Source of the DNA: Rikenellaceae bacterium
GTDB taxonomy: Bacteria; Bacteroidota; Bacteroidia; Bacteroidales; Rikenellaceae
Length of the DNA: 50,886 nucleotides
Assembly: GCA_020860245.1 (NCBI GenBank)
Contig: JAJBUQ010000031.1
Span: forward strand, 1 to 50,886
Direction: 5' to 3'
The translations under genes and the position numbers were made by a program. A model generated the notes under the pieces. It did not search any database. It had not been told where the DNA came from and saw nothing but the letters and a program-made list of their open reading frames with translations. Below, piece by piece: positions 1 to 8,926 of the stretch. The stretch's first letter is position 1. Every line of letters starts with the position of its first letter.

Positions 1-2
1 GT

Positions 3-578
3 ATAAGATACAGTAAAATATATAATGTATACGAAAATATTCTGATTTCATTTCTAAAACCCCGTGAAGAACTTACCCCTATGATTTTTCCGGAAACAGG
101 TAAGAAATTTAACGCTTTGGTTCTTACTGATATTCTTTTCACTATGATGAAAAAACTCGACGGTGTCGAAGCAAAAATACTGACTCTTATCTTTAAGAGT
201 AACGGACTTACCGATTTTGTAAGTCGGAGGGGAGCGAAGGGTGGAGTGGTGGATTTAGGTTGGGCTCTGAACGTTTTTTCGCGATTTCCTGCGCGTATAA
301 GTTCGATTTTTACTCTCGGACATTATATGTACGATAGCAACAGGGATATCCGAATGTTTGCCCTTATTGCATTTTTTGAGCACGACCCCGCGAGAATAGC
401 CCTCACCCTAAAAAATTACCACTATAAACTTATGCCGAGAGATTATGCCAATATTTATGATTTTGCTGTAAGAAATTCGATAGACCCGGCAATATTCGAA
501 CTTTTACTTAAATCTAAAAATAGAAGCGTCGTAAATTTTGGCAGACATCTTCTGAAGCTTAACGGATTAAAGTCATAA
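3..578 (+). CDS. HEAT-like helical repeat protein, 5'-truncated by the window edge
   Basis: The reading frame is open from base 3, so the gene starts upstream of the window. The first internal ATG is at 81, and about 191 residues are visible. The visible part is rich in amphipathic helices with a repeating pattern (for example around DSNRDIRMFALIAF and the C-terminal KSKNRSVVNFGRHLL). This resembles HEAT/ARM-type repeats, which are protein-interaction scaffolds. No catalytic motif, membrane segment or signal peptide is seen in this part. The TAA stop at 576-578 shares its last base with the ATG of the next gene (TAATG), so the two are probably translated together. The HEAT assignment rests on pattern only. 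The function is unknown, though its partner suggests a role at the membrane with a glycosyltransferase-like protein. Confidence 0.6.
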   Translation: MRYSKIYNVYENILISFLKPREELTPMIFPETGKKFNALVLTDILFTMMKKLDGVEAKILTLIFKSNGLTDFVSRRGAKGGVVDLGWALNVFSRFPARISSIFTLGHYMYDSNRDIRMFALIAFFEHDPARIALTLKNYHYKLMPRDYANIYDFAVRNSIDPAIFELLLKSKNRSVVNFGRHLLKLNGLKS

Positions 579-1654
579 TGATGGGGTTGGTTTTATCGGT
601 TATTGTAGTATGCGTTTACGTAATATCCGCTATCAGGTTTATCCGTATGGCGATATTGATTTTAAGGTATAAATCAATTTTACCGTCTCTTGACAGGGAT
701 ATTATTTCTTCCTCTCCGTTCCAACCATCTTTTTCCATTATTATAAATGGAAGTTGTTATGCTGACATTAAGGAGGATATACAGCGTCTTCTTCGTTTAA
801 AATATATAAAATATGAAATTCTCATTGCTGTCGCACGAGATTCTGATTGGGAAAATTTATTGCATGATTTCAGTTTGTCCCATTCCGATGACGATAAAAT
901 ATATGTATCCGGGGAAAAAAAATATAAAAAAATCAAGATCATTCCGTTCGATTTGACAGACGGAGATTGGTTGGAATATGCGAGTGGATTCAGCAGTAAA
1001 AAATTTATTTTAGGTATTAAGGAGGCGTATATTTATCCGAACCAGGAGTTGCTGTCAAAATGTGCTACGGTCGTGATGAGGGATGGTGAATACAATATTC
1101 ATAATATTTACGGATTATACAGATACACCCATAAAATGAATTTTCCTGCATACATTGCAGACTTACGCAATATCATAAATTTGTTTTATAGTTGTTCTCA
1201 TACGTATTTTAACAATGTATTTTTTTTGCGAAGTCTGAGATCGGAGAGACGTCGAGACTATTTTCTACCGGAAGTTTTACTTGAATACAGAGTCGATAGA
1301 GGGTTAAAATCATATTTTAAGGAACTGCGAAATTCGGGAACCGAATTTGTGACAATCGTGTTATCTATGGTTTTTTATCTCTCCGTTTGTATGTTGATAT
1401 TTACCGTCCAAGATGACGGAATATTCTTTTATTTGATAATCACCGTACTGGTCGCTTATTTGACATTTACATTTTTATCTCTGTTTGCAACCGAGGTATT
1501 TATAGAAAAAAAAATTGACATGAGCCGTATTGTGAAGTTTATTCCCGCGTGTTTAGCGGAGATGATAATTTCACTGGTGCTGTTTCCTATAATTTATATA
1601 TATAATATTTTGAGCAGACAGAATAAAAATAACCCGTTCGGATCAAGGGAATAA
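578..1654 (+). CDS. Membrane protein with a degenerate family-2 glycosyltransferase fold
   Basis: The 358-residue product has one N-terminal membrane helix (about residues 3-22). A soluble domain follows that begins like a GT2 enzyme (PSFSIIIN, then a YEILIA strand). Three or so membrane helices lie near the C-terminus (about 255-345). This is the layout of processive synthases such as cellulose or poly-GlcNAc synthase. However, the places where the catalytic acids should be read ILGIKEAYIYP (DxD expected), EVLLEYRV (ED expected) and KSYFKELRNSG (QxxRW expected), so the catalytic set appears lost. The start at 578 overlaps the upstream stop; a second ATG at 581 is equally possible. The 3' end overlaps rnhB, on the other strand, by 12 bases. 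It could be a pseudoenzyme or accessory subunit. An unrelated membrane protein is less likely. Confidence 0.6.
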   Translation: MMGLVLSVIVVCVYVISAIRFIRMAILILRYKSILPSLDRDIISSSPFQPSFSIIINGSCYADIKEDIQRLLRLKYIKYEILIAVARDSDWENLLHDFSLSHSDDDKIYVSGEKKYKKIKIIPFDLTDGDWLEYASGFSSKKFILGIKEAYIYPNQELLSKCATVVMRDGEYNIHNIYGLYRYTHKMNFPAYIADLRNIINLFYSCSHTYFNNVFFLRSLRSERRRDYFLPEVLLEYRVDRGLKSYFKELRNSGTEFVTIVLSMVFYLSVCMLIFTVQDDGIFFYLIITVLVAYLTFTFLSLFATEVFIEKKIDMSRIVKFIPACLAEMIISLVLFPIIYIYNILSRQNKNNPFGSRE

Positions 1655-2242
1655 TGTGGCTTGGGTATATCGCTTATTAAAAGTTTTGCGGTGATGTTCA
1701 GTCAAGCCGTATTCTTTTAAGGCTTCGCAGTGAATTCTTGTACCGTATCCCTTGTTTTTGGACCATCCGTATGCGGGAAATTCCTCTGATAGACTCTTCA
1801 TATAATCGTCTCGGAATGTTTTTGCAAGTATGGAGGCCGCCGCGATCGATTGATATTTACCGTCTCCTTTTATGATACACCTAAAGGGAATGTCGAGATA
1901 GGAACGGAATTTATTACCGTCTATTAACAGAAGTTCCGGTCTTAGAGATAAACCTTCGACAGCTTTAGTCATCGCTAAAAATGACGCATTGAGGATATTT
2001 ATCCTATCTATCTCTTCAGCATCTACTTTTTCCACACACCAGGACACTGCATCCTCGAGGATCCGTTCTCTTAATCGATAACGTTTTTTTTCCGTCAGTT
2101 TTTTAGAATCGTCCAGCTCTGGGTTATGATAAGACTTATCGAAAATGACAGCTGCGGCAAAAACAGGACCGGCCAGACAGCCGCGCCCCGCTTCGTCGCA
2201 TCCGGCTTCGATAAGTTTATCGTCAAAATAAGCGGCAAGCAT
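1643..2242 (-). CDS. rnhB: Ribonuclease HII
   Basis: RNase HII cuts the RNA strand of RNA-DNA hybrids and opens DNA at single misincorporated ribonucleotides, in the cytoplasm. The 199-residue length is normal. The family motif DEAGRG lies at residues 16-21 and supplies the first catalytic acids. LLIDGNKF follows, and the AAASILAKTFRD block near residue 135 is diagnostic. The gene begins 6 bases after the stop of the GT117 gene on the same strand, so the two are probably co-transcribed. Its 3' end runs 12 bases into the convergent glycosyltransferase-like gene, which leaves no room for a separate terminator. The assignment is secure. Confidence 0.97.
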   Translation of the reverse strand: MLAAYFDDKLIEAGCDEAGRGCLAGPVFAAAVIFDKSYHNPELDDSKKLTEKKRYRLRERILEDAVSWCVEKVDAEEIDRINILNASFLAMTKAVEGLSLRPELLLIDGNKFRSYLDIPFRCIIKGDGKYQSIAAASILAKTFRDDYMKSLSEEFPAYGWSKNKGYGTRIHCEALKEYGLTEHHRKTFNKRYTQATLFP

Positions 2243-2248
2243 AATGGG

Positions 2249-5200
2249 TTATACTATTGTCATAAGATACTTCATAATTGTCTCATGTATCTCCTTTTGT
2301 CTGTTTTCTTCCGCGACATTGCCGAGTTCGTAAAGAATCGAGGCCTTCTGGCTGAGTTCGCTGAATACAAGATTCTTTTTGCTGGCAGGAAATTCCAGAT
2401 AATATTCTATGTATTCCTTAAGTATCCTTGCATAATCGTTCAGAATCTCATTCCCGCCGTCGATGTCTCCCGCTGCGTAATGTGCTTCGATTAATGGTAT
2501 AGTGGCTCCATAGGTATACCTTATCTGTGACGGGGGGAATTCTTCCCTTGCGCGCCGGAGCACTTCCTGTGCCCGTTCGTTATTTCCCTCTTCCGCCAGT
2601 TCGATAGCGAGCTGCGCAAAACCCTGGATGACCCTATTTTGATAAAATACATTCTGGATCGTATGATCTGTATATACCCGCGGGTCTTTAACATTCCCAT
2701 ACTGGAATTTATTCATAAGATTGTCGTACATGTATTCCGTATCCACCCTCCCTATTCTTGATGAAGACACCAAAGGAGTTTTAATAGGGACGAGCCTGTA
2801 AACGAATCCGTCGGATTGTATATAATCGAGAAGCCCGAATGTGGATAATGTAGAAAAGGTGGTAAAGTATAGCGGACGCTCCCAGTTGAAGTTGGTGAGA
2901 AGATCGAGAAACATCAATTCGCTTCGGTCTATCTGTCCCTGAGAGATATTGATAAATATCGTATCGACGATAAGATGTGCATCTTCCGGTTTTACAATAC
3001 CCGATTTCAGAACATTTTCCTTATTAACAGGTACGGCAATTTTTTTAGAAGGTATAGTGCTGTAATATTTGCCTGCAAAAGATTTATCTTTAGTTCGCGG
3101 ATCGTCGCTCTTAACCCAATCTAAAATCTGTTTTATATCGACATAACGATCGAATACTTCGTAAACGCTAACCCCTTCGTTCACGCCTGTGTATTTGTCT
3201 CTCGGGATTGAAAACGGAACGGGATCGGACTCGTTATACTTATAGTGCATCTGGTCGATATACCATGAGGCTCCGAGATAACTTAGATTCATAATTTTTA
3301 CATCCGGTCTTGTGCCTTCGACCTCCTGACTGTACCATAATGGGAACGTATCGTTATCACCGTAATTCATGATTATCGAGTTCGGAAGTACCGCATTGAG
3401 GTAGTTTGCTCCGAAATCACGCGCAACGTATCTGTGCGATCTGTCATGGTCGTCCCAATTCTCAGCAGCCATAATTACAGGTACCGAACAACACAGAAGG
3501 GTTGCAAATACTGCTGCTACCCGCGGTTTTTTTATCCATTTTTGAATTACTTCATAGAAAAATACCACTCCGAAGCCTATCCATATCGCGAACGCGTAGA
3601 AGGATCCTGCGTAGGCATAGTCGCGCTCCCTCGGTTCGGATGGCCCCTGATTCAGATACAATATAATGGCCAGACCGGTCATAAAGAACAGCCACATTAC
3701 CACTACAAACCCTTTTTTATCTTTTAGTAACTGATAAAACAGGCCGATCATTCCCAGAAGGAACGGTAGGAAGAAATACCTGTTCCGCCCTTTGTTTGCC
3801 GCCATCTCAGAGGGTAGATTGTCCTGAGGTCCTAAATAAATCTGATCGATAAACTTAATGCCGGACATCCAGTTACCGTTTGTTATCTCTCCGGTGGATT
3901 GTATGTCGCTCTGCCTTCCCACGAAATTCCAAAGAAAATACCGCCAGTACATAAAATTTATCTGGTACTTGAGGAAATAGGCCATATTTTCACGGAAGGT
4001 AGGTACCGTAATGCTTTGACCATTGTAATATACCTGTCTTCCTTTAATATCAGCCCATTCGTTGTATGCTTCGATATGATAGCTTTTATTGCTGTACATT
4101 CTTGGGAAAAAGAACGTTAATTCGGAAGGATATTTATATCCCGTAAGTGTTTGATATTTGATATATTTGCCGTCGTCTCCCACATAATACGCGTTCTTTA
4201 ACTCATAGTCGTTCGGAATGGAAGAATAATAATTACCGAATATCAAAGGAGTTTGTCCGTACTGATCCCTCGATAGGAGTGTGATAAGCCCGTAAGGGTT
4301 ATCCGGACCGTTCGAATTCATCGGAGGATTTGCCGATGAACGTATTACAACGGAAGCATAGGAGCTATAACCCATAAGTACCACAGTCGTCATCAATAGT
4401 ATAGTGTTTAACAGCACTTTACCTTTTTTATGGGTAAAATATATCCCGAATCCCAACAGCACGAACAGCAAAATTACGAATGTCGTGAGTCCCGAGTTTA
4501 CCGGAAGCCCAATGGAGTTTACGAACAACCTGTCTACCGCCGCACCAATCGAAACGGTATAAGGTATCAAAATATACAATACGAAGAAAATTATTACTAC
4601 TGAAACTCCTGTTGCCGCAAGAATTCCAAGTTTTGTAACACGGTATTTTTTGAAATAATAAATGAACACCATTGCAGGGAAGGCAAGGAGATTAAGCAAA
4701 TGGACGCCGATTGACAACCCCATAAGATATGCGATGAGGATAAGCCATCTGTTTGCATGAGGTTCATCCGCAACTTCCTCCCATTTAAGCATCGCCCAGA
4801 ACACCAGTGCTGTAAACAGTGATGACATGGCATAGACCTCGCCCTCTATCGCCGAAAACCAGAAAGTATCCGAAAAAGTGTAAGCCAAAGACCCTATGAG
4901 TCCCGCGCCCATTATGGCCCAGATCTCACCCTGAGATAGCTTATCGGTATCTTTATTGAAAAATTTCTTTGCAAGTAAAGTTATGGTCCAGAAAAGGAAC
5001 AATATTGTGAAAGCACTCGAAAGAGACGACATCGCATTGACCATCAATGCTACTTTGGAGACATCTGTTGCGAATAATGTAAAAAGTCGCGCTATCATCA
5101 TAAATAAAGGGGCGCCCGGAGGGTGTCCGACTTCGAGTTTATAAGATGTCGCTATGAATTCAGCGCAGTCCCAGAGACTCGCAGTGGGTTCCATAGTCAT

Positions 5201-5272
5201 GAGATAAACGACTGCCGATATCGCGAAGGCAAGCCAGCCGAACAAAAGATTTTGCTTCCTGTAATTGTTCAT
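2249..5272 (-). CDS. DUF2723 / GT117 family membrane protein, probable protein O-glycosyltransferase
   Basis: This 1007-residue protein starts with a run of membrane helices. It carries the DUF2723 signature near the N-terminus: W-D-C-A-E-F at residues 34-39 and H-P-P-G at 50-53. This is the first extracytoplasmic loop, with the likely catalytic acids, of a GT-C type glycosyltransferase. A large periplasmic region follows further helices at about 500-600, and the last 150 residues are helical in a TPR-like manner (GNNERAQEVLRRAREEF). The family (CAZy GT117) includes the animal O-mannosyltransferase TMEM260. Bacterial members are common in Bacteroidota, but their donor and acceptor are mostly unknown. 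A GDP-mannose-forming enzyme is encoded at 12944. The gene is transcribed leftward from a promoter that overlaps the one for cysS, and rnhB follows in the same unit. Confidence 0.85.
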   Translation of the reverse strand: MNNYRKQNLLFGWLAFAISAVVYLMTMEPTASLWDCAEFIATSYKLEVGHPPGAPLFMMIARLFTLFATDVSKVALMVNAMSSLSSAFTILFLFWTITLLAKKFFNKDTDKLSQGEIWAIMGAGLIGSLAYTFSDTFWFSAIEGEVYAMSSLFTALVFWAMLKWEEVADEPHANRWLILIAYLMGLSIGVHLLNLLAFPAMVFIYYFKKYRVTKLGILAATGVSVVIIFFVLYILIPYTVSIGAAVDRLFVNSIGLPVNSGLTTFVILLFVLLGFGIYFTHKKGKVLLNTILLMTTVVLMGYSSYASVVIRSSANPPMNSNGPDNPYGLITLLSRDQYGQTPLIFGNYYSSIPNDYELKNAYYVGDDGKYIKYQTLTGYKYPSELTFFFPRMYSNKSYHIEAYNEWADIKGRQVYYNGQSITVPTFRENMAYFLKYQINFMYWRYFLWNFVGRQSDIQSTGEITNGNWMSGIKFIDQIYLGPQDNLPSEMAANKGRNRYFFLPFLLGMIGLFYQLLKDKKGFVVVMWLFFMTGLAIILYLNQGPSEPRERDYAYAGSFYAFAIWIGFGVVFFYEVIQKWIKKPRVAAVFATLLCCSVPVIMAAENWDDHDRSHRYVARDFGANYLNAVLPNSIIMNYGDNDTFPLWYSQEVEGTRPDVKIMNLSYLGASWYIDQMHYKYNESDPVPFSIPRDKYTGVNEGVSVYEVFDRYVDIKQILDWVKSDDPRTKDKSFAGKYYSTIPSKKIAVPVNKENVLKSGIVKPEDAHLIVDTIFINISQGQIDRSELMFLDLLTNFNWERPLYFTTFSTLSTFGLLDYIQSDGFVYRLVPIKTPLVSSSRIGRVDTEYMYDNLMNKFQYGNVKDPRVYTDHTIQNVFYQNRVIQGFAQLAIELAEEGNNERAQEVLRRAREEFPPSQIRYTYGATIPLIEAHYAAGDIDGGNEILNDYARILKEYIEYYLEFPASKKNLVFSELSQKASILYELGNVAEENRQKEIHETIMKYLMTIV

Positions 5273-5282
5273 TTAATAGTTT

Positions 5283-5313
5283 TTTGATATGCAGTTACAA
5301 TTTCTTACTTTTG
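5283..5313 (+). promoter_or_regulatory. Bacteroides-type promoter for cysS
   Basis: TTTG at 5283-5286 and TACTTTTG at 5306-5313 are separated by 19 bases. This matches the published Bacteroides -33/-7 consensus (TTTG, 19-21 bases, TAnnTTTG). It lies about 57 bases before the cysS ATG and predicts a leader of roughly 50 bases. Confidence 0.65.
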
Positions 5314-5316
5314 GGG

Positions 5317-5350
5317 CAAAGTTAATAATCTGTTTGAAAATTACACCAAA
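5317..5350 (-). promoter_or_regulatory. Bacteroides-type promoter for the GT117 gene and rnhB
   Basis: Read on the minus strand, the -7 box TAACTTTG occupies 5324-5317 and a TTTG occupies 5350-5347. The 22-base spacer is slightly longer than the consensus. The -7 box sits 45 bases before the GT117 start codon. It lies only 3 bases from the cysS -7 box on the other strand, so the two promoters face each other and overlap. Confidence 0.5.
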
Positions 5351-5370
5351 ATACATTTTAAAACCGAAAA

Positions 5371-6840
5371 ATGGAATCGAGTCTCTCAATCTACAATACA
5401 CTTACACGAAAAAAAGAAAAGTTCGAACCTTATAATCCGCCGTTTGTGGGTCTCTATGTCTGCGGACCTACCGTTTATGGCGACGCCCATCTCGGTCATG
5501 CACGACCTGCGATAACCTTCGATGTACTCTACAGGTACCTGAAAGCGAACGGTTATAAAGTGAGATATGTAAGAAATATTACCGATGTAGGGCATCTGGA
5601 GAACGACGCCGACGAAGGAGAGGATAAAATATCCAAGAAGGCCCGTCTGGAGCAGCTCGAACCGATGGAAGTAGCTCAGAATTACACCAACAGGTATCAC
5701 GATTCCATGAAAAAACTGAACGTTCTCCCCCCCAGTATCGAACCGCGCGCATCCGGACATATTCCGGAACAAATCGAACTTGTCGCAGAAATACTCGGTA
5801 AGGGATTCGCTTATGAGAGCAACGGTTCCGTTTATTTCGACGTGGAGGCATACGATAAAAAATACCGAAATTACGGCAAACTCTCGGGACGAAAACTCGA
5901 AGACCTCATGGCCAATACCCGTAATCTTGACGGACAGGACGATAAAAAGAATCCCTTCGACTTCGCGTTGTGGAAAAAAGCCTTGCCGGAACATATCATG
6001 CGGTGGAAATCTCCTTGGAGTGTGGGATTCCCCGGATGGCATCTGGAATGTTCTGTCATGAGCACCAAATATCTCGGAGAAAAATTCGATATACACGGAG
6101 GAGGGATGGATCTTATGTTCCCGCATCATGAGTGCGAGATTGCACAGAATACCGCTTCGTGCGGATGCGATTCCGCTCACTACTGGATGCACAACAATAT
6201 GATAACTATCAATGGTCAGAAGATGGGTAAGTCTCTCGGTAATTTTATTACTCTGGATGAATTGTTCAGCGGAGAGCATAAATTACTGGAGAAGGCATAT
6301 TCTCCTATGACTATAAAATTCTTCATACTTCAAGCCCATTACCGCAGTACGCTGGATTTTTCGAATGAAGCCCTTCAGGCATCGGAAAAAGGACTCGAAA
6401 GATTGATGAAAGGCGTTAATACCCTTAATAAGCTGGTAACTTCGGATAATTCTACCGTAGATGTGTCGGATTTTGAAACAAGATGGCGAGAAGCGATGGA
6501 TGACGACCTTAACACACCCATAGCCATATCAGTTCTTTTCGACTGGACGCGCGTAATAAATCAGATTCACGATGGTAAGCAAAAAATTTCTGCGGAGGAT
6601 TTGGAGCAACTGAAAAAGAGTTTTAATACTATCGTTTTCGATATTCTTGGCCTGAAAGATGAAACGGCAGGAGACAATACCGAGATGATCGCCGGACTTG
6701 TAGAAACTTTGTTGGATATGCGTATGGAGGCCAAGGCTAATAAGGACTGGGCAGCATCGGATGCGATCCGCGAGCGACTGACAGAACTCGGTATAACCGT
6801 TAAGGATAGAAAAGACGGATATGATTGGGAAATAAACTAA
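5371..6840 (+). CDS. cysS: Cysteine--tRNA ligase
   Basis: A cytoplasmic class I aminoacyl-tRNA synthetase that charges tRNA-Cys. The 489-residue product has the zinc-ligand cysteine C31 followed by the HIGH-type motif HLGH at 40-43. It has the zinc and cysteine pocket region [31 protein letters not shown]-type sequence near residue 240, and a KMSKS-type loop KMGKS at 284-288. The C-terminal helical domain is complete and the length is typical. The gene opens a rightward unit with dsbD 10 bases downstream, and a Bacteroides-type promoter lies about 60 bases upstream. Confidence 0.98.
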   Translation: MESSLSIYNTLTRKKEKFEPYNPPFVGLYVCGPTVYGDAHLGHARPAITFDVLYRYLKANGYKVRYVRNITDVGHLENDADEGEDKISKKARLEQLEPMEVAQNYTNRYHDSMKKLNVLPPSIEPRASGHIPEQIELVAEILGKGFAYESNGSVYFDVEAYDKKYRNYGKLSGRKLEDLMANTRNLDGQDDKKNPFDFALWKKALPEHIMRWKSPWSVGFPGWHLECSVMSTKYLGEKFDIHGGGMDLMFPHHECEIAQNTASCGCDSAHYWMHNNMITINGQKMGKSLGNFITLDELFSGEHKLLEKAYSPMTIKFFILQAHYRSTLDFSNEALQASEKGLERLMKGVNTLNKLVTSDNSTVDVSDFETRWREAMDDDLNTPIAISVLFDWTRVINQIHDGKQKISAEDLEQLKKSFNTIVFDILGLKDETAGDNTEMIAGLVETLLDMRMEAKANKDWAASDAIRERLTELGITVKDRKDGYDWEIN

Positions 6841-6850
6841 ATACTGATTC

Positions 6851-8926
6851 ATGAAAAAATCCCTCTTAATTTTTCTGTTAGCGATCTGTGGAACAGTATT
6901 GGCTGCGCAGCCCGGTAACTTTGTAAAATGGACCTTCTCTGTAAAAGATACCGGAACGGACAATGTCTACGATATCATATTCGACGCCGATATCGAATCC
7001 CCGTGGCATATGTACGATCTCGGACCATACGAAGGTGGTCCGAATGCCACCGCGTTCGAGTTTAAGGAAAACGGCAGGTATCGTCTTTTAGGAAATGCCA
7101 GACATAATGTCGCACCGAAAAAAATAGACGATCCCATATTTATGATGGAGTTGGGATATTTTGCCTTGAAAGCCTCGTTCGTACAAACACTCGAAGTTTT
7201 GTCGCCCGGTGATTTTACTTTAGAGGCGTCCGTGGAGTATCAGTTATGCGATGATCAAAGCTGTCTCATGCCGACCGAATATGAATTTTATATTCCGGTT
7301 AAAGGGACAGGAATTGTAACCGTTGCGGAAAGTAACGACCTGACTGAGAACCCGGAGGAGCCCGTATCCGAAAATCTTTCTGATTCTTTGTATCTTTCAG
7401 AAAATACGGTTGTTGCACAGGTAGAACCCAAAGTCCTTGCCGCAACTGAATTTGTCGCATTCGAACCGGATCATTCTATGAAGACATCTCTGTGGGCGCT
7501 TATAATATCTGCAATTCTGTGGGGATTTGCCGCATTGCTGACTCCGTGCGTATTCCCGATGGTTCCAATGACCGTGTCGTATTTTCTCAAATACGGCGAA
7601 AAAAAAAATAAAGGTAAATTCGGGGCGCTTCTCTATGGAATCTCCATTGTTGCCCTCTACACAATACCGATAGGTGCTATAATACTTATCACGTACTTTG
7701 CTGGAGGCAGAACTGTCACAGCCGACATATTCAACTGGCTGGCTACCCATTGGCTGCCAAATGTGTTGTTTTTCATAGTATTTATTCTCTTTGCAGCTTC
7801 GTTTTTCGGAGCATTTGAATTGCGTATGCCGAGTAGGCTCGTCAATAAAAGCGACTCGAAAGCGGATAAAGGCGGATTTGCAGGGATATTCTTTATGGCC
7901 CTTACCCTCGTGCTCGTATCGTTCTCATGTACCGGACCGATTGTCGGAACCATACTTATCAGCGCGACTCAGGGTGAAATATGGGAGCCTGTTCTGGCCA
8001 TGCTGTTATTTTCGACCGCATTCGCACTACCGTTTACCTTACTTGCGGTATTCCCTGCGTTCATGAAAAAACTTCCAAAATCGGGAGGCTGGTTGAATTC
8101 CGTAAAAATCGTTTTGGGTTTTATCGAGATCGCCCTCGCCTTTAAATTTCTAAGCGTTGCAGACCAGACATATCACTGGGGGCTGCTCGATCGTGAAATT
8201 TATCTTGCTATATGGATAACCGTATTCTCTCTGTTAGGATTTTATCTACTCGGTAAGCTGCGATTCGCCCACGATTCGGAAGTTAAATGCCTAAACGTTA
8301 CGAGATTAACGCTTTCGATTATAACATTTTCATTTGTGGTCTATATGATCCCCGGTCTTTGGGGAGCTCCGTTGAAAGGACTCTCCGGTTACCTTCCACC
8401 TATAAGCACGCAGGATTTTTGTTTAGGTAATTCTATTCCCGTCTCTGAACCCCGGAATGGTATGGCTATAAAATACGGAGATTTTTTATCTCTTCCGGAT
8501 GGTATAAACGGATTCTTCGACTATGAGGAGGCTCTCAGCTATGCGAGAAGCGTTAAAAAACCGTTATTTATCGATTTTACCGGACACGGTTGTGTGAACT
8601 GCCGTGAAATGGAAGCTAAGGTCTTCTCGGATCCCCGTGTAATATCGATTCTTAACGAGAAATTTGTCGTCGTAGCTGTTTATACTGACGATAGAAAGGA
8701 ACTTCCGGAAAATGAATGGGTTAGGACAGAAAATGGTAAGGTGCTTAAAACTTTAGGGAAGGTCAATTCACGTCTTGCGAACGACAAATACGGAGTCGGG
8801 GCATTGCCTTATTATGTAATTATAGACGGAAATGAAAATATAATCGCATCTCCGAGAGGCTACAATCTCAACATTACGGCATTTTTAGAATTTCTTGAAA
8901 CAGGCGCAAATAATTACGGTAAGTGA
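6851..8926 (+). CDS. dsbD: Thiol:disulfide interchange protein DsbD (full three-domain type)
   Basis: DsbD moves electrons from cytoplasmic thioredoxin across the inner membrane to periplasmic disulfide-reducing proteins. The 691-residue protein has a signal peptide (residues 1-19) and an N-terminal DsbD-alpha-like domain to about 155. A membrane core spans about 210-510 and contains the paired cysteines of LLTPCVFPMVPMT and FSCTGPIVGT. The C-terminal thioredoxin-like domain has its CxxC at C581-C584 in GHGCVNC. All three electron-transfer sites are present, so it should be active. It follows cysS by 10 bases and its TGA overlaps the GTG start of the transporter downstream. Pairing with a cysteine-charging enzyme may be chance or may reflect cysteine and redox physiology. 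The exported MsrBA at 43329 is a plausible client. Confidence 0.93.
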   Translation: MKKSLLIFLLAICGTVLAAQPGNFVKWTFSVKDTGTDNVYDIIFDADIESPWHMYDLGPYEGGPNATAFEFKENGRYRLLGNARHNVAPKKIDDPIFMMELGYFALKASFVQTLEVLSPGDFTLEASVEYQLCDDQSCLMPTEYEFYIPVKGTGIVTVAESNDLTENPEEPVSENLSDSLYLSENTVVAQVEPKVLAATEFVAFEPDHSMKTSLWALIISAILWGFAALLTPCVFPMVPMTVSYFLKYGEKKNKGKFGALLYGISIVALYTIPIGAIILITYFAGGRTVTADIFNWLATHWLPNVLFFIVFILFAASFFGAFELRMPSRLVNKSDSKADKGGFAGIFFMALTLVLVSFSCTGPIVGTILISATQGEIWEPVLAMLLFSTAFALPFTLLAVFPAFMKKLPKSGGWLNSVKIVLGFIEIALAFKFLSVADQTYHWGLLDREIYLAIWITVFSLLGFYLLGKLRFAHDSEVKCLNVTRLTLSIITFSFVVYMIPGLWGAPLKGLSGYLPPISTQDFCLGNSIPVSEPRNGMAIKYGDFLSLPDGINGFFDYEEALSYARSVKKPLFIDFTGHGCVNCREMEAKVFSDPRVISILNEKFVVVAVYTDDRKELPENEWVRTENGKVLKTLGKVNSRLANDKYGVGALPYYVIIDGNENIIASPRGYNLNITAFLEFLETGANNYGK

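Noticed and set aside
5386-6279. A 297-codon open frame on the minus strand
   Set aside because: It lies wholly inside cysS on the other strand and shows no family pattern; the cysS frame carries all conserved motifs.
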